A stretch of DNA of 64,000 nt from an uncultured Alphaproteobacteria bacterium (GCA_902613845.1 CACMIW010000001.1:62001-126000); one strand, 5' to 3'; counted from the first letter of the stretch, positions 16,522-26,510 are shown. Translations and numbers: made by a program. The notes: generated by a model not told the origin, from the sequence alone.

Positions 16522-18598
16522 GTATTTTAATAGAGAAATATCTTGGTTAAAATTTAATGAGAGAGTAAATGAATTATCTTTCGATAAAAATGTACCAATT
16601 CTGGAACGACTGAATTTTATAAGTATAGCTGCATCAAACTTAGATGAATTTTTTTCAGTAAGAGTGGCTGGTTTAATTGAACAGTTAAAACTCAGTCCTA
16701 ATAAAAAAAGTTATGATGGAATGAAGATTGAAGACCAAATTAAAATTGTTGATTCATTAACAAGGGGTTTGATTAAAAAGCAAAATGAATCGTATGGTCA
16801 AATTGAAAAAGAATTAAAAAAAAATAAAATCTATATTATAAGAGATAGGTTCTTAAAAAAACATTTGTCCTACATAAAGAATTATTTTTTCAATGATATT
16901 AGTTCAATTCTGACACCTATTACGGTTGATAGTACACACCCTTTACCCTTTATACCAAATCTATGTTTGTGTCTTATCGCTAAAATTAAAAATAAAAAAT
17001 CAAAAAAACAATTTATTTCAGTTATGAGAGTATCAGATTTAAAACAACGATTTCTTAAGATTATTGATAAACAGGGTATTTATTTTTATCCAGTAGAGTC
17101 AATTATTAATAGTTATGTTGGGGATATATTTCATGATTTTGATGTTCTTGATAAGAATTTATTTCGTGTAATAAGGGATAGTGATTTGGAGGTTTTGGAG
17201 GAGGCAGATGATCTTATCAGAGAGTTTAAAAAACTTGTCAGGGAAAGAAAAAGAGGAGAGATAATCAGATTAGACATTCAAAAAAGTCTTAATATTAATT
17301 TTAAATCATTCATTATTAACGAGTTGAATGTGTCTGAAAATGAAATTTTTGAATATGAAGATCTACTAGGGTTCGACCAATTGTCAGAAGTTTTTGGAAA
17401 TATAAAAAACAAGAATTTAAATTATAAAAAATTTAAACCTCGTTTCCCACAACGAATAAATGATTTTGGTGGTGATTGTTTTGCAGCAATCAAAAAAAAG
17501 GATTTAGTTATACACCACCCGTTTGAGTCTTTTAATGTTGTTGTTAGTTTTTTAGATCAAGCATCAAACGATAAAAACGTTGTGGCGATTAAGCAAACTT
17601 TGTATCGCACTAGTGATCAATCGCCAATCATTGATGCACTCATTCGAGCTGCTGAGGCTGGTAAATCTGTAACAGCAGTTGTTGAATTAAAAGCAAGGTT
17701 TGACGAAGAAAAAAATCTACAGTGGGCATCAAATTTGGAAAAAGCTGGAGTTCAAGTAGTCTATGGTTTTTTAAATCTAAAAATTCATGCAAAAGTTTCC
17801 TTAATTTCTAGAAGAGAAAATAAAAATTTAGTCCACTATGTTCACTATGGTACTGGTAACTATCATCCTCAAACAGCAAAGGTTTACACAGATCTATCAT
17901 TTTTTACTTGTAATAAAGACTTAGCATCTGATGCCATAAAGTTATTTCATTACATGTGTAGTTACAACTTGGCAAAAGATTTTAAACGAATATCTCTCTC
18001 CCCATATAACTTAAGACAAAAACTCTTCGAAAATATTGACTACGAAATAGGTTTATCAAAAATTCAAAAGCCAGCTAACATATGGATCAAGATGAATAAT
18101 TTAGTTGATCAAGAAATAATTAACAAACTTTATGAAGCATCTCAATCAGGTGTGAAAATTACTTGTTTAATTAGAGGTATCTGCTGCTTAGTTCCTGGTG
18201 TTAAAGGAATGTCAGAAAACATAGAAGTTAAAAGTATTGTAGGAAGATTTTTAGAGCATTCACGTGTAGTTTGTTTCGGAAAAGGCAATAAACTACCCAG
18301 TAAAAAAGCAAAAATTTATATTTCATCTGCTGACTGGATGACTAGAAATTTTGACAGGCGCGTGGAAACATTAGTTCCTATCGATAACAAAACTGTTCAC
18401 GAACAAATTTTATATCAAATTATGTACACTGCCATTAACGATAATCAAAATTCTTGGTTGCTCGACTCAGATGGAAATTATCAAAAAATAAACTCTAAAC
18501 TAAAAATAGACTCACATAAATATTTTATGACCAACCCTAGTCTCTCAGGGAGAGGCACTGCTGCCAAAAAGGTCTATAAAAAAATAGAAAAACAATAA
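16514..18598 (+). CDS. ppk1: Polyphosphate kinase 1
   Basis: This 694-residue enzyme polymerises ATP gamma-phosphate into polyphosphate. The N-terminal domain begins FNREISWLKFNERV; later come VIHHPFESF, the catalytic His in NLKIHAKVSLISR, YVHYGTGNYHP and the C-terminal ISSADWMTRNFDRRVE. Length matches PPK1. It is followed after a single base by phoR and lies upstream of pst, so polyphosphate storage appears to be part of the phosphate regulon unit. Confidence 0.97.
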   Translation: MNKYFNREISWLKFNERVNELSFDKNVPILERLNFISIAASNLDEFFSVRVAGLIEQLKLSPNKKSYDGMKIEDQIKIVDSLTRGLIKKQNESYGQIEKELKKNKIYIIRDRFLKKHLSYIKNYFFNDISSILTPITVDSTHPLPFIPNLCLCLIAKIKNKKSKKQFISVMRVSDLKQRFLKIIDKQGIYFYPVESIINSYVGDIFHDFDVLDKNLFRVIRDSDLEVLEEADDLIREFKKLVRERKRGEIIRLDIQKSLNINFKSFIINELNVSENEIFEYEDLLGFDQLSEVFGNIKNKNLNYKKFKPRFPQRINDFGGDCFAAIKKKDLVIHHPFESFNVVVSFLDQASNDKNVVAIKQTLYRTSDQSPIIDALIRAAEAGKSVTAVVELKARFDEEKNLQWASNLEKAGVQVVYGFLNLKIHAKVSLISRRENKNLVHYVHYGTGNYHPQTAKVYTDLSFFTCNKDLASDAIKLFHYMCSYNLAKDFKRISLSPYNLRQKLFENIDYEIGLSKIQKPANIWIKMNNLVDQEIINKLYEASQSGVKITCLIRGICCLVPGVKGMSENIEVKSIVGRFLEHSRVVCFGKGNKLPSKKAKIYISSADWMTRNFDRRVETLVPIDNKTVHEQILYQIMYTAINDNQNSWLLDSDGNYQKINSKLKIDSHKYFMTNPSLSGRGTAAKKVYKKIEKQ

Positions 18599-18599
18599 A

Positions 18600-19865
18600 A
18601 TGTTATTTGTATTTTCTATTGCTGTTCTCTCATTAAACTTATTTTTGTTTTTTAGTACTTCAATTAATATTTTTATAATATCAATTATTTCTCAGAGTTT
18701 AGTTTATTTCATTTCTTATTATTTCTTTGAGAGCTATCTTGAAAAAAAAACTTTTAACCTAAGAAAATCTGACAATATGTTATTTACAAAAGTCCGAAAT
18801 ATTTTGGAAGAGACTCTTTTAGACAAAGAAAGACGCATCGAAGTTGGTGACAAACAAAGTTTGGAGTATCAAGACATTCTTAACTCCTTAGACCTCTCAA
18901 TAGTTATTATAGATTATGATTATAATATCATATTCGTTAATAATATTTTCAAAGAGACATTTAATTTAGAAAATGCAGATAACCTTAAAATAGGTTTAAG
19001 AGACTTATCTTTGTCTGAAAATCTAAGTAACGCACTTAAAACTAAATCAAAAAAAAATTTTGAGTGGAACAGATTAATACCAAATGACCGATACTATGAC
19101 GTTACAGGATTTCCTATTAATGATTTTTTTTGTGTTGCTTTTAAAGACATTACTGCAATTAAAAATCTTGAGATGGTAAGAACTGACTTCGTAGCTAATG
19201 TAAGCCACGAATTAAAAACTCCTCTCTCTTCAATAATAGGATATTTAGAAACACTTTTAACTGTTGATGATGAAAAAAATAGAAAAAAATTTATTTCAAT
19301 CATTCAAGATCAGTCGAATCGAATGAACTCTTTGATCGATGATCTATTAAGTTTAAGTTCTATCGAGAATAAAAAAACTAATGAGAATGACCAATTTTGC
19401 AATCTATTAAATACTGTAAAAATTGGAATAAACTCATTGGAGTCAAAAATTTTAAAGAAAAAAATAAATGTTGATATTAATTTAGACCAATCTCTTTTAG
19501 TTGGATGCCCTCATGAAGAATTTATTCAAGTGGTTGTCAATATCGTTAACAACGCTGTTAAATACTCAAAAGATGGTACTAAAATTATAATTAATGCCCG
19601 AGAAAAAATGAATAGTAGCACTTTGACTGAATTTGTCGAAATTTCTTTCAAAGATAGTGGCATAGGCATTGCAGAAGAGCACATCTCAAGGCTTACTGAG
19701 AGATTTTATAGAGTAGACAGTGCACGATCTAAAGAGGTTGGTGGTACTGGATTAGGTCTTTCAATTGTGAAACATATTTTGACTAAAAACATGGGTTTTA
19801 TTGACATAAAAAGTGAAGTTGGAAAAGGTTCAGAATTTTTGATAACAATTCCAAAGCACACGTAA
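18600..19865 (+). CDS. phoR: Phosphate-regulon sensor histidine kinase
   Basis: This 421-residue membrane kinase has two N-terminal hydrophobic helices (residues 1-46) with almost no periplasmic loop, then a PAS-like domain (about residues 90-190), a HisKA domain with the phosphorylated His203 in NVSHELKTPLSSIIGY and a HATPase domain (NIVNNAVKYS, DSGIGI, GGTGLGLSIVKHI). The lack of a large sensor loop is typical of PhoR, which reads the state of the Pst transporter through PhoU. Position directly before pstSCAB-phoU-phoB supports the assignment. Confidence 0.95.
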   Translation: MLFVFSIAVLSLNLFLFFSTSINIFIISIISQSLVYFISYYFFESYLEKKTFNLRKSDNMLFTKVRNILEETLLDKERRIEVGDKQSLEYQDILNSLDLSIVIIDYDYNIIFVNNIFKETFNLENADNLKIGLRDLSLSENLSNALKTKSKKNFEWNRLIPNDRYYDVTGFPINDFFCVAFKDITAIKNLEMVRTDFVANVSHELKTPLSSIIGYLETLLTVDDEKNRKKFISIIQDQSNRMNSLIDDLLSLSSIENKKTNENDQFCNLLNTVKIGINSLESKILKKKINVDINLDQSLLVGCPHEEFIQVVVNIVNNAVKYSKDGTKIIINAREKMNSSTLTEFVEISFKDSGIGIAEEHISRLTERFYRVDSARSKEVGGTGLGLSIVKHILTKNMGFIDIKSEVGKGSEFLITIPKHT

Positions 19866-19890
19866 CAAAACTTTAACATATTTGTAACAT
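19862..19890 (+). promoter_or_regulatory. Candidate PhoB box upstream of pstS
   Basis: Three copies of a TAACA-containing element start at 19862 (GTAACA), 19873 (TTAACA) and 19884 (GTAACA), each exactly 11 bases apart. PhoB boxes are direct 7-bp repeats separated by 4 bases, which gives the same 11-base period. The array begins in the stop codon of phoR and ends 60 bases before the pstS ATG. A near-identical 16-base core recurs before plcP. Recognition is by structure and position, not by a matrix search. Confidence 0.75.
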
Positions 19891-19950
19891 TAGATTTATT
19901 TTCACGCAGTATTTATAAGTAATAACTAAAATTTAAAAAGGATATTATCT

Positions 19951-21030
19951 ATGAAAAAATCAATTTTAACCTTTCTTGCTTTAGCAGTAAGCGTTCTTTT
20001 CTCTGCTGAAACTTTTGCAAGAGATCAAATCAATATTGTTGGTTCTTCAACTGTATACCCATATGGAACTGTGAACGCACAAAGACTTGGAGAGTCAGGT
20101 TTTAAAACCCCAACTTATAACCCAACAGGGACTGGTGGAGGAATGAAATTATTCTGTGCTGGTGTAGGCGTAGAACACCCAGACATTACTGGTGCCTCAA
20201 GACCTATGAAATCTAAGGAAGCGAAACTTTGTGTCGAAAATGGTGTAACCAATGTTGTGGAGGTAATGTGGGCTAATGATGGTATTACGTTTTCTCACTC
20301 AAACGCCGCTGAAAAAATGGATCTAACAAGAGCTGAGATTTGGACTGCTATGGCGGCTAAAGTAGTTGTAGATGGTGAGGTCGTAGAAAATCCTTACACA
20401 AAATGGAATGAAATTAATTCAAGCTTACCAGCATATAAAATAGAAGTACTGGTAGCCCCTCCAACATCTGGTACAAGGGACGCTTTTGACGGTAATGTAA
20501 TGGAAAAAGGCTGTGCTGCGATGGGATATGAAGATATCACAGGTGGAGATGATGGATGTACAGATTACAGAGAAGACGGAAGGATTATTGAGATGGGTGA
20601 GAATGATACCCTTATCGTCCAAAAACTCGTAGAGGACAAAGAGCGTTTTGGCTACTTTGGATATTCTTATTTAAAAGATAATGGTGATAAATTACAACCT
20701 GCATCTTTAGAGGGAGTCGATCCTAGTGAAGAATCAATTGCTGCTTATGAGTATCCTGTTGCGAGACCCTTATTTATTTACTTAAAGAAAGATCACATTG
20801 GAGTTGTTCCAGGTATTCAAGAATTTGCACAAATGATGGTTTCCGATGAAGCAATTGGCTCTAACGGTTACCTTACAAAAATTGGCGCTGCTCCCATGGT
20901 TTCTGAATTATTATCAAGAACGAGATCAGATGTAGATACATTAGCTGCATTTGATGTAGTTGCCTGTGCCGACAAGAAACATCCTTTGAAAGATGCCGGC
21001 TACGCTTTCTCAGGTAAACTCTGCAAGTAA
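19951..21030 (+). CDS. pstS: Phosphate-binding protein of the Pst ABC transporter
   Basis: This 359-residue periplasmic protein has a signal peptide ending SAETFA at residue 23. Phosphate contacts are visible: IVGSSTVYPYG near the mature N-terminus and PTSGTRDAF in the middle. PstS captures phosphate with high affinity and hands it to PstCA. It is the only gene here with a long leader and strong Shine-Dalgarno (AAAGGA), fitting high expression under phosphate stress. An intergenic hairpin follows it. Confidence 0.97.
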   Translation: MKKSILTFLALAVSVLFSAETFARDQINIVGSSTVYPYGTVNAQRLGESGFKTPTYNPTGTGGGMKLFCAGVGVEHPDITGASRPMKSKEAKLCVENGVTNVVEVMWANDGITFSHSNAAEKMDLTRAEIWTAMAAKVVVDGEVVENPYTKWNEINSSLPAYKIEVLVAPPTSGTRDAFDGNVMEKGCAAMGYEDITGGDDGCTDYREDGRIIEMGENDTLIVQKLVEDKERFGYFGYSYLKDNGDKLQPASLEGVDPSEESIAAYEYPVARPLFIYLKKDHIGVVPGIQEFAQMMVSDEAIGSNGYLTKIGAAPMVSELLSRTRSDVDTLAAFDVVACADKKHPLKDAGYAFSGKLCK

Positions 21031-21051
21031 TTATTCACATACTATTTATTT

Positions 21052-21075
21052 AAGGGCAAGTATACACTTGCCCTT
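21052..21075 (+). other. Intergenic hairpin between pstS and pstC
   Basis: A perfect 9-bp stem (AAGGGCAAG with CTTGCCCTT) closes a 6-base loop, 21 bases after the pstS stop and 26 bases before pstC. It lacks a T-run. Hairpins at this position often protect the upstream binding-protein message from 3' decay or weaken readthrough, so that PstS is made in excess of the membrane subunits. Confidence 0.75.
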
Positions 21076-21101
21076 ATAAAAACCCTCGATAAATTAAGTT
21101 A

Positions 21102-22538
21102 ATGATTTACTTTGCTCTTTTAATCTTAGTAATCATTTCTTATTTATTTTACTATATTGGTAAAAAAAGAGCTCTCAATTTAAAATTTAACGGCAACATT
21201 AAACTTTCCTCTCAACCTGATTATTTTGGGTACTATGTAGTCTTAATGGCATTGATTCCTGCACTGTTAATGTGGTTTGGGCTCCTGTTATTTAAAGGAA
21301 ATTTTCAAGAAATGTTTGTCATGTCGCCCATTCTCTTTCCAGATATTTCTACCTGGAGTGATGGAAAGCTAGGCCTAATACTTAATAAACTTAATAATTT
21401 ATCAGTCATAGTAAACCTTCCTTTAGACGATTTAACCAATGGTGAAAAATCAATTTTAAATATGGCAAGTGAGAACGAATTGACTGCTGCTAAAAATTTA
21501 GCAAACTTTGATAAAATTTATGGCTGGTCAAACCTTACTCTATTTATAATTCTTCCTATCATTTTAGGGTTTCTTGCCACAAGGTCGATTTCTGGGAAAT
21601 TAAACGCACAACCAATTGTTGAAAAAATAATTACTTATATCATCAAAGGAAGTTCCTACATTGCGATACTAATAACTATTGGAATTTTCTTATCTCTAGT
21701 CTTTGAGGCAATAAATTTTTTCCGTTACGTAAACCCTGTTGATTTTTTCTTTAGTACCGGTTGGAATCCTAACCGAGCATTTGTTGTTGATGCTTCTGAG
21801 GGCTTTGATAAAGATGATCTCGAAAACGCATTTGGGTTTATACCATTACTTACGGGAACGCTTTTAATTGCAACTGTAGCTATGATTGTTGCTATTCCAC
21901 TTGGTTTAATGTCAGCAATTTATCTTGCAGAATACGCCTCTAAAAGAGTAAGAGATATAGCTAAACCTATTATTGAAATTTTAGCCGGTATTCCAACAGT
22001 GGTTTATGGTTTTTTTGCTGCGCTCTCTTTAGCTCCTTTTATAAAAGATGTTGGTGAAAGTGTTGGTTTACCTGTCTCAGCAGAAAGCGCCTTAGCTGCT
22101 GGCTTAGCTATGGGTGTTATGATTATTCCATTTGTATCATCATTGAGCGATGATGTGATTAAAGCGGTTCCACAATCATTAAGAGATGGTTCTTATGCAT
22201 TGGGAGCAACTAGATCTGAAACTATCAAAAAAGTTATATTGCCTGCAGCATTAGCTGGAATTATGGGCTCTTTTCTATTGGCTGTGTCAAGAGCCATAGG
22301 AGAGACAATGATTGTTGTAATGGCAGCAAGCTTAAGAGCAAACTTAACATTTAACCCTTTAGAACCTGCAACGACTATAACTACACAAATAGTAACAAGT
22401 CTTATTGGAGACGTAGAGTTTGATAATCCAAAAACACTTGTTGCATTTGCTTTAGGTTTAACTTTATTTTTAATGACATTACTTCTTAATATACTAGCCA
22501 TAACTATAGTTAAAAAGTACAGAGAGAAATATGAATAG
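21102..22538 (+). CDS. pstC: Phosphate ABC transporter permease PstC
   Basis: This 478-residue inner-membrane protein has several N-terminal hydrophobic segments and a C-terminal binding-protein-dependent transport domain. The EAA loop is visible as GSYALGATRSETIKKVILPAALAGIMGS. The long N-terminal half is typical of alphaproteobacterial PstC. It overlaps pstA by 8 bases, and with PstA it forms the phosphate channel. Confidence 0.95.
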   Translation: MIYFALLILVIISYLFYYIGKKRALNLKFNGNIKLSSQPDYFGYYVVLMALIPALLMWFGLLLFKGNFQEMFVMSPILFPDISTWSDGKLGLILNKLNNLSVIVNLPLDDLTNGEKSILNMASENELTAAKNLANFDKIYGWSNLTLFIILPIILGFLATRSISGKLNAQPIVEKIITYIIKGSSYIAILITIGIFLSLVFEAINFFRYVNPVDFFFSTGWNPNRAFVVDASEGFDKDDLENAFGFIPLLTGTLLIATVAMIVAIPLGLMSAIYLAEYASKRVRDIAKPIIEILAGIPTVVYGFFAALSLAPFIKDVGESVGLPVSAESALAAGLAMGVMIIPFVSSLSDDVIKAVPQSLRDGSYALGATRSETIKKVILPAALAGIMGSFLLAVSRAIGETMIVVMAASLRANLTFNPLEPATTITTQIVTSLIGDVEFDNPKTLVAFALGLTLFLMTLLLNILAITIVKKYREKYE

Positions 22539-23781
22539 TTTAAATAAAAGACTATCTGCCGAAAAAAGATTTCAAGCATATGGACTTTTTGCAGTGGCCC
22601 TTTCTATGTTTTTTGTTTTAATATTGATGTGGAAAATTTTTTCTACTGGAAGTGGAGCTTTTGTAAGAACCACAATTGAGGCAAATGTTTTTTTTAATCC
22701 AGATTTTATCCAAGTAAATCAAAACTCTTTAGAAAAAGAATTATACAGAGCCTCTTATGTTGCTTTAGCCGATGATGTTGTAAGACAAAATCACCCTAAC
22801 TTAAATGAAGAACAATTTATAAAAGTAAGAGAAATGTATACAAGAAAATTTGACTACCAATTAAGAGACTATCTTTTAGATAACCCAGATAAAATTGGAC
22901 AATCGATAATAATGAAAATAACGGCATCATCTGACCTAGATCAAATTGTAAAAGGAAATTATCCAAGGGATGTGCCAGAGGCACAAAGAAAAATAAATGA
23001 TTATCAATTATCTGTTTTAGATAAACTTACTTCAGAGGGAAAGGTTTCGTCAGTATTTAATTTTTGGTTTTTTACAAAGGGAGACTCTAGAGACCCAGAG
23101 ACGGCAGGTATTTGGGGAGCGGTTATGGGATCTTTGTACGCTCTTATTATCTGTTTTTCATTTGCTTTTCCAATAGGATTATTAGCCTCTGTCTACTTAG
23201 AGGAATTTGTTAAACCTGGAAAGGTGACTGACATTATTGAAGTAAACATCAATAACTTAGCCGCTGTGCCTTCCATCGTATTTGGCTTGTTAGGTTTAGG
23301 AATGTTGATCGGAGTAATTGGTTTACCTTATCAAGTTCCGTTAGTTGGTGGTTTAGTATTAGGATTTATGACTTTACCTACAATAATTATTGCCTCAAGA
23401 GCATCACTTCGATCGGTACCACCTTCAATTAGAGAAGGAGCTTTGGCTGTTGGGGCCACTAAGATGCAAACAGTTTTTCATCACGTCATACCATTATCAT
23501 TACCAGGAACACTCACCGGCACTATTATTGGAATGGCACAAGCATTGGGTGAAACAGCACCTTTATTGATGATAGGGATGGTTGCGTTTGTTATGGAAAT
23601 ACCTGGTGGACCCCTCGATCCTGCTACAGGACTTCCCTCTCAAATTTACCTCTGGTCGGAGAGTGCAGAAAGAGGATTTTTAGAGAAAACATCTGCAGGT
23701 ATAATGTTATTGCTCCTATTTTTGATTATAATGAATACAGCTGCAGTTTTAATAAGAAGGAGATTAGAGGTAAAATGGTAG
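22531..23781 (+). CDS. pstA: Phosphate ABC transporter permease PstA
   Basis: This 416-residue permease begins with a cytoplasmic segment and a transmembrane helix (about residues 15-35). A roughly 150-residue extracytoplasmic-looking insertion follows, then the transport domain with EAA loop [26 protein letters not shown]. The insertion makes it longer than E. coli PstA (about 296) but is common in alphaproteobacteria. Overlap with pstB is 7 bases. Confidence 0.95.
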   Translation: MNSLNKRLSAEKRFQAYGLFAVALSMFFVLILMWKIFSTGSGAFVRTTIEANVFFNPDFIQVNQNSLEKELYRASYVALADDVVRQNHPNLNEEQFIKVREMYTRKFDYQLRDYLLDNPDKIGQSIIMKITASSDLDQIVKGNYPRDVPEAQRKINDYQLSVLDKLTSEGKVSSVFNFWFFTKGDSRDPETAGIWGAVMGSLYALIICFSFAFPIGLLASVYLEEFVKPGKVTDIIEVNINNLAAVPSIVFGLLGLGMLIGVIGLPYQVPLVGGLVLGFMTLPTIIIASRASLRSVPPSIREGALAVGATKMQTVFHHVIPLSLPGTLTGTIIGMAQALGETAPLLMIGMVAFVMEIPGGPLDPATGLPSQIYLWSESAERGFLEKTSAGIMLLLLFLIIMNTAAVLIRRRLEVKW

Positions 23782-24551
23782 AGCAGGTAAATTCCTTTGC
23801 AATAAAAACAAAAAATGTTTCCGTTCATTATGGAAATAAAATGGCCATTGATGATGTTACTATAAATTTTACTAAAAATGATGTGACCTCACTAATTGGT
23901 CCCTCAGGCTGTGGTAAATCCACTTTTCTTAGGTGCTTGAACAGGATGAATGACGTTATTGACTCATGTAAAGTTCAAGGTGAATTCCTATTAAACGGAG
24001 TTACAGATATTTATGGAGATAGCATTCAAGTTGAAACGCTTAGAGAAAAGATCGGAATGGTTTTTCAAAAACCAAACCCTTTTCCAAAATCAATTTTTGA
24101 AAATGTCGCCTATGGACCTAAAATTCATGGGCTGGCATCAACCCAAAGTGAGTTGAACGATATAGTAATGGAGTCCTTAAATCGAGCAGGTTTATATGAA
24201 GAAGTAAAAGATAGAATGGATGACATAGCCACAGGTTTGTCTGGAGGACAGCAACAAAGACTTTGTATCGCTCGAGCCATTGCCATTAGGCCTGAAATCA
24301 TTTTGATGGATGAACCATGCTCAGCTTTAGACCCAATTGCAACTGCTAGAATAGAAGAATTAATCAATGAATTGAAAGAAAACTATACTATTATTATTGT
24401 TACACACTCTATGTCACAAGCTTCTCGTATCTCTCAAAGAACTGCATTTTTTCACTTAGGCAAGTTAATTGAACATGGTGATACAAGTAAAATTTTTACA
24501 AAACCAGATAAAGAACAAACAAACGATTATATAACAGGAAGGTTTGGATAG
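23775..24551 (+). CDS. pstB: Phosphate ABC transporter ATP-binding protein PstB
   Basis: This 258-residue ATPase has Walker [12 protein letters not shown]-loop [17 protein letters not shown] (the PNPFP form is specific to PstB), signature [14 protein letters not shown], Walker [14 protein letters not shown] and the H-loop VTHSM. It powers phosphate import through PstCA. Ends one base before phoU. All catalytic motifs are intact. Confidence 0.98.
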   Translation: MVEQVNSFAIKTKNVSVHYGNKMAIDDVTINFTKNDVTSLIGPSGCGKSTFLRCLNRMNDVIDSCKVQGEFLLNGVTDIYGDSIQVETLREKIGMVFQKPNPFPKSIFENVAYGPKIHGLASTQSELNDIVMESLNRAGLYEEVKDRMDDIATGLSGGQQQRLCIARAIAIRPEIILMDEPCSALDPIATARIEELINELKENYTIIIVTHSMSQASRISQRTAFFHLGKLIEHGDTSKIFTKPDKEQTNDYITGRFG

Positions 24552-24552
24552 A

Positions 24553-25236
24553 ATGGAAAATACACATACAGATAAAAACTTTGAGCAAAAACTTAAACAA
24601 TTGCAAGATGATCTAATCAAAATGAGTGAGATAGTTGAAAAACAGATTGAAATTGCTGTAAATGTAATCAAAACAAAAGATTCTCAAGATGCCCAACTAA
24701 CCCAAAATCTTGACGAACAAGTAGATGTGGCCGAGAGGGACGTAAGAGATTTAAGTTTTGAAATTATGACCTTACATAGACCGGTGGCAAGTGATCTAAG
24801 ACTTGTTTTTACAGCTTTAAAGGTATCAAAAGAGCTAGAAAGAATGGGGGATCACTCAAGAAATTTAGCAAAAAGAGCAATTTCAATATCCTCTTCCTTC
24901 GATGACGAATTAATAGAACAAATGTACAGCTTGGGTAGAAATGTTCAGTCCATGGTAAATCAAGTTCTAGATAGTTTTTTTAAAAAAGACGAATTAAAAG
25001 CTAAAACATCATGGAATCAAGATGCAGAAATAGATAAAGAGTATAAGTCTTTACTTAAAAATTTAATTGAAAGAATGCATAATAAGGAAACAAGTGTTGT
25101 TGATGAAGGCACTAAGCCAATTTTAATTGCAAAGTCCTTAGAAAGAATAGGGGATCATGCCACCAACATAGCTGAAGAGGTCATTTTTAACATCACAGGT
25201 CATTATATTGATTTAAAAAAATCTGATTTTGAATGA
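24553..25236 (+). CDS. phoU: Phosphate signalling protein PhoU
   Basis: This protein of about 227 residues has two repeated three-helix bundles, each with the metal-site motif E-x-x-x-D (RMGDHSRNLAKRA and RIGDHATNIAEEV). PhoU couples the Pst transporter to PhoR and keeps PhoB off when phosphate is plentiful. ATG at 24553 is preferred because an AGGAAGG Shine-Dalgarno stands before it; a TTG three codons upstream is possible. It overlaps phoB by 4 bases. Confidence 0.96.
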   Translation: MENTHTDKNFEQKLKQLQDDLIKMSEIVEKQIEIAVNVIKTKDSQDAQLTQNLDEQVDVAERDVRDLSFEIMTLHRPVASDLRLVFTALKVSKELERMGDHSRNLAKRAISISSSFDDELIEQMYSLGRNVQSMVNQVLDSFFKKDELKAKTSWNQDAEIDKEYKSLLKNLIERMHNKETSVVDEGTKPILIAKSLERIGDHATNIAEEVIFNITGHYIDLKKSDFE

Positions 25237-25922
25237 CAGATAAAATTTTAATTGTTGAAGATGAAAAACCAATCTCTGAATTAATTGGATTTCATTTAGA
25301 AAAACAAAACTACCAAATAAAATTTTCATATGATGGAGAGTCTGCTATTCAAGAGATCGAACATTGGCTGCCTGACTTAATTTTATTAGATTGGATGCTG
25401 CCAAATATATCGGGCATTGAAGTTTTAAAGAGAATTAAAAGAAAAGATAATTTAAAAAATATTCCAATTATAATGTTAACAGCTAAAGGTCAAGAAGATG
25501 ATAAAATTAGAGGTTTTGAATTAGGTGTGGAGGATTATGTAACCAAACCTTTTCTTCCAAGTGAGATCCTTGCTAGAATTAAATCATTACTTAAAAGAAC
25601 AAAAGCAAGAGAAGAGAACGACTCACTCAAGTTTCATGATATAAACATTAATCTCACCAACAGAAGGGTAACAAGGGGTGAGAGAAAATTAAATTTAGGA
25701 CCGACTGAATTTAATCTTTTAAAATTTTTTATTGAAAATAAAGGTAGAGTCTATTCTAGGCAGCAACTATTGGATAATGTTTGGTTAAATGACGCTTACG
25801 TTGAACCTAGAACAGTTGATGTTCACATAAGAAGACTCAGAAAAGAGCTGAATTTAACAGGAGAAAAAGATTTCATTCGAACAGTTAGATCCGCTGGCTA
25901 CTCTATCGATTCAGAAAATTAA
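25233..25922 (+). CDS. phoB: Phosphate-regulon response regulator PhoB
   Basis: This 229-residue regulator has a receiver domain with phosphoacceptor D53 (ILLDWMLPN), acidic E9-D10-E11 and K in VTKPF. It also has an OmpR-type winged helix with RRVTRGERKLNLGPTEFNLLKF and VDVHIRRLRKEL. Phosphorylated PhoB should bind the repeats upstream of pstS and plcP. Start ATGA overlaps the phoU stop, indicating coupled translation. Confidence 0.96.
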   Translation: MTDKILIVEDEKPISELIGFHLEKQNYQIKFSYDGESAIQEIEHWLPDLILLDWMLPNISGIEVLKRIKRKDNLKNIPIIMLTAKGQEDDKIRGFELGVEDYVTKPFLPSEILARIKSLLKRTKAREENDSLKFHDININLTNRRVTRGERKLNLGPTEFNLLKFFIENKGRVYSRQQLLDNVWLNDAYVEPRTVDVHIRRLRKELNLTGEKDFIRTVRSAGYSIDSEN

Positions 25923-25923
25923 A

Positions 25924-26394
25924 ATGATTAAAATTCTTGTACTTTGTACAGGTAACTCTTGTCGATCAATTATAACAGAGGGGCTTTTAAACCATTATGG
26001 GAAAGAATTTTTTAATGCTTATAGTGCAGGAAGCCACCCTGCAGGATATGTGCATCCATTAAGTATCAAAACATTAGAAAAAAATAAAATTTTCCTAGAC
26101 AATTTTAAAAGTCAATCATGGAATGATTTTTCAGATATTAATTTTGATTTGGTTATTACTGTGTGTGATAATGCAGCTGGAGAAACTTGCCCCCTGTATC
26201 TCAAAAATACATTAAAGGCACATTGGGGTGTAGCTGATCCTGCAAAATTTAAAGGCACTGAAGAGGAAGCTGAGATAGAATTTTTAAAAGTATTCAATGT
26301 TCTTAAAAAAAGATGTCTTGCACTAGTTCAAAATTATAAGCAAAACAACTTATTAAATATCGATCAAATAAAAGAAATTGGAAATTTAATCTAA
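25924..26394 (+). CDS. arsC: Arsenate reductase (low-molecular-weight phosphatase type)
   Basis: This 156-residue protein has the CX5R phosphate loop LCTGNSCRS (Cys8, Arg14), AGSHPAGYVHP and the ITVCDNAAGETCP segment with the two further Cys residues used in the thioredoxin-coupled arsenate reduction cascade. WGVADPAKFKG is also typical of ArsC rather than of protein tyrosine phosphatases. It follows phoB by one base. Arsenate enters cells through Pst, so co-expression with pst makes sense. No arsenite efflux gene is present next to it. Confidence 0.92.
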   Translation: MIKILVLCTGNSCRSIITEGLLNHYGKEFFNAYSAGSHPAGYVHPLSIKTLEKNKIFLDNFKSQSWNDFSDINFDLVITVCDNAAGETCPLYLKNTLKAHWGVADPAKFKGTEEEAEIEFLKVFNVLKKRCLALVQNYKQNNLLNIDQIKEIGNLI

Positions 26395-26434
26395 ATTTAA
26401 CTTTAATTTAATATAAATGATTATTTTATTAGGT

Positions 26435-26506
26435 GGAAGATTGGCATTTCCCCTGTGACTGAAACATAGACCTCCTCTACTTGTAGAAAAATCATGTCAA
26501 TCTTCC
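26435..26506 (+). ncRNA. Candidate structured small RNA with anti-Shine-Dalgarno loop
   Basis: The 116-base gap between convergent arsC and dgkA holds a 13-bp closing helix (26435-26447 with 26494-26506, one G-U pair). It encloses two smaller hairpins (26453-26457/26465-26469 and 26476-26479/26484-26487), so the fold is a three-way junction. Between the hairpins lies ACCTCCT (26470-26476), identical to the anti-Shine-Dalgarno end of 16S rRNA. That could base-pair with ribosome binding sites of target mRNAs. The strand is inferred from this motif. It could be an independent sRNA or the processed 3' end of the pst-phoU-phoB-arsC transcript. No T-run follows the closing stem. I do not recognise a known RNA family. 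Confidence 0.45.
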
Positions 26507-26510
26507 CAAA

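Noticed and set aside
26429-26467. Minus-strand 12-codon ORF with AGGAGG just before its ATG
   Set aside because: Spacing of three bases between AGGAGG and ATG is too short for good initiation, and the same bases are better explained by the RNA fold with ACCUCCU on the plus strand.
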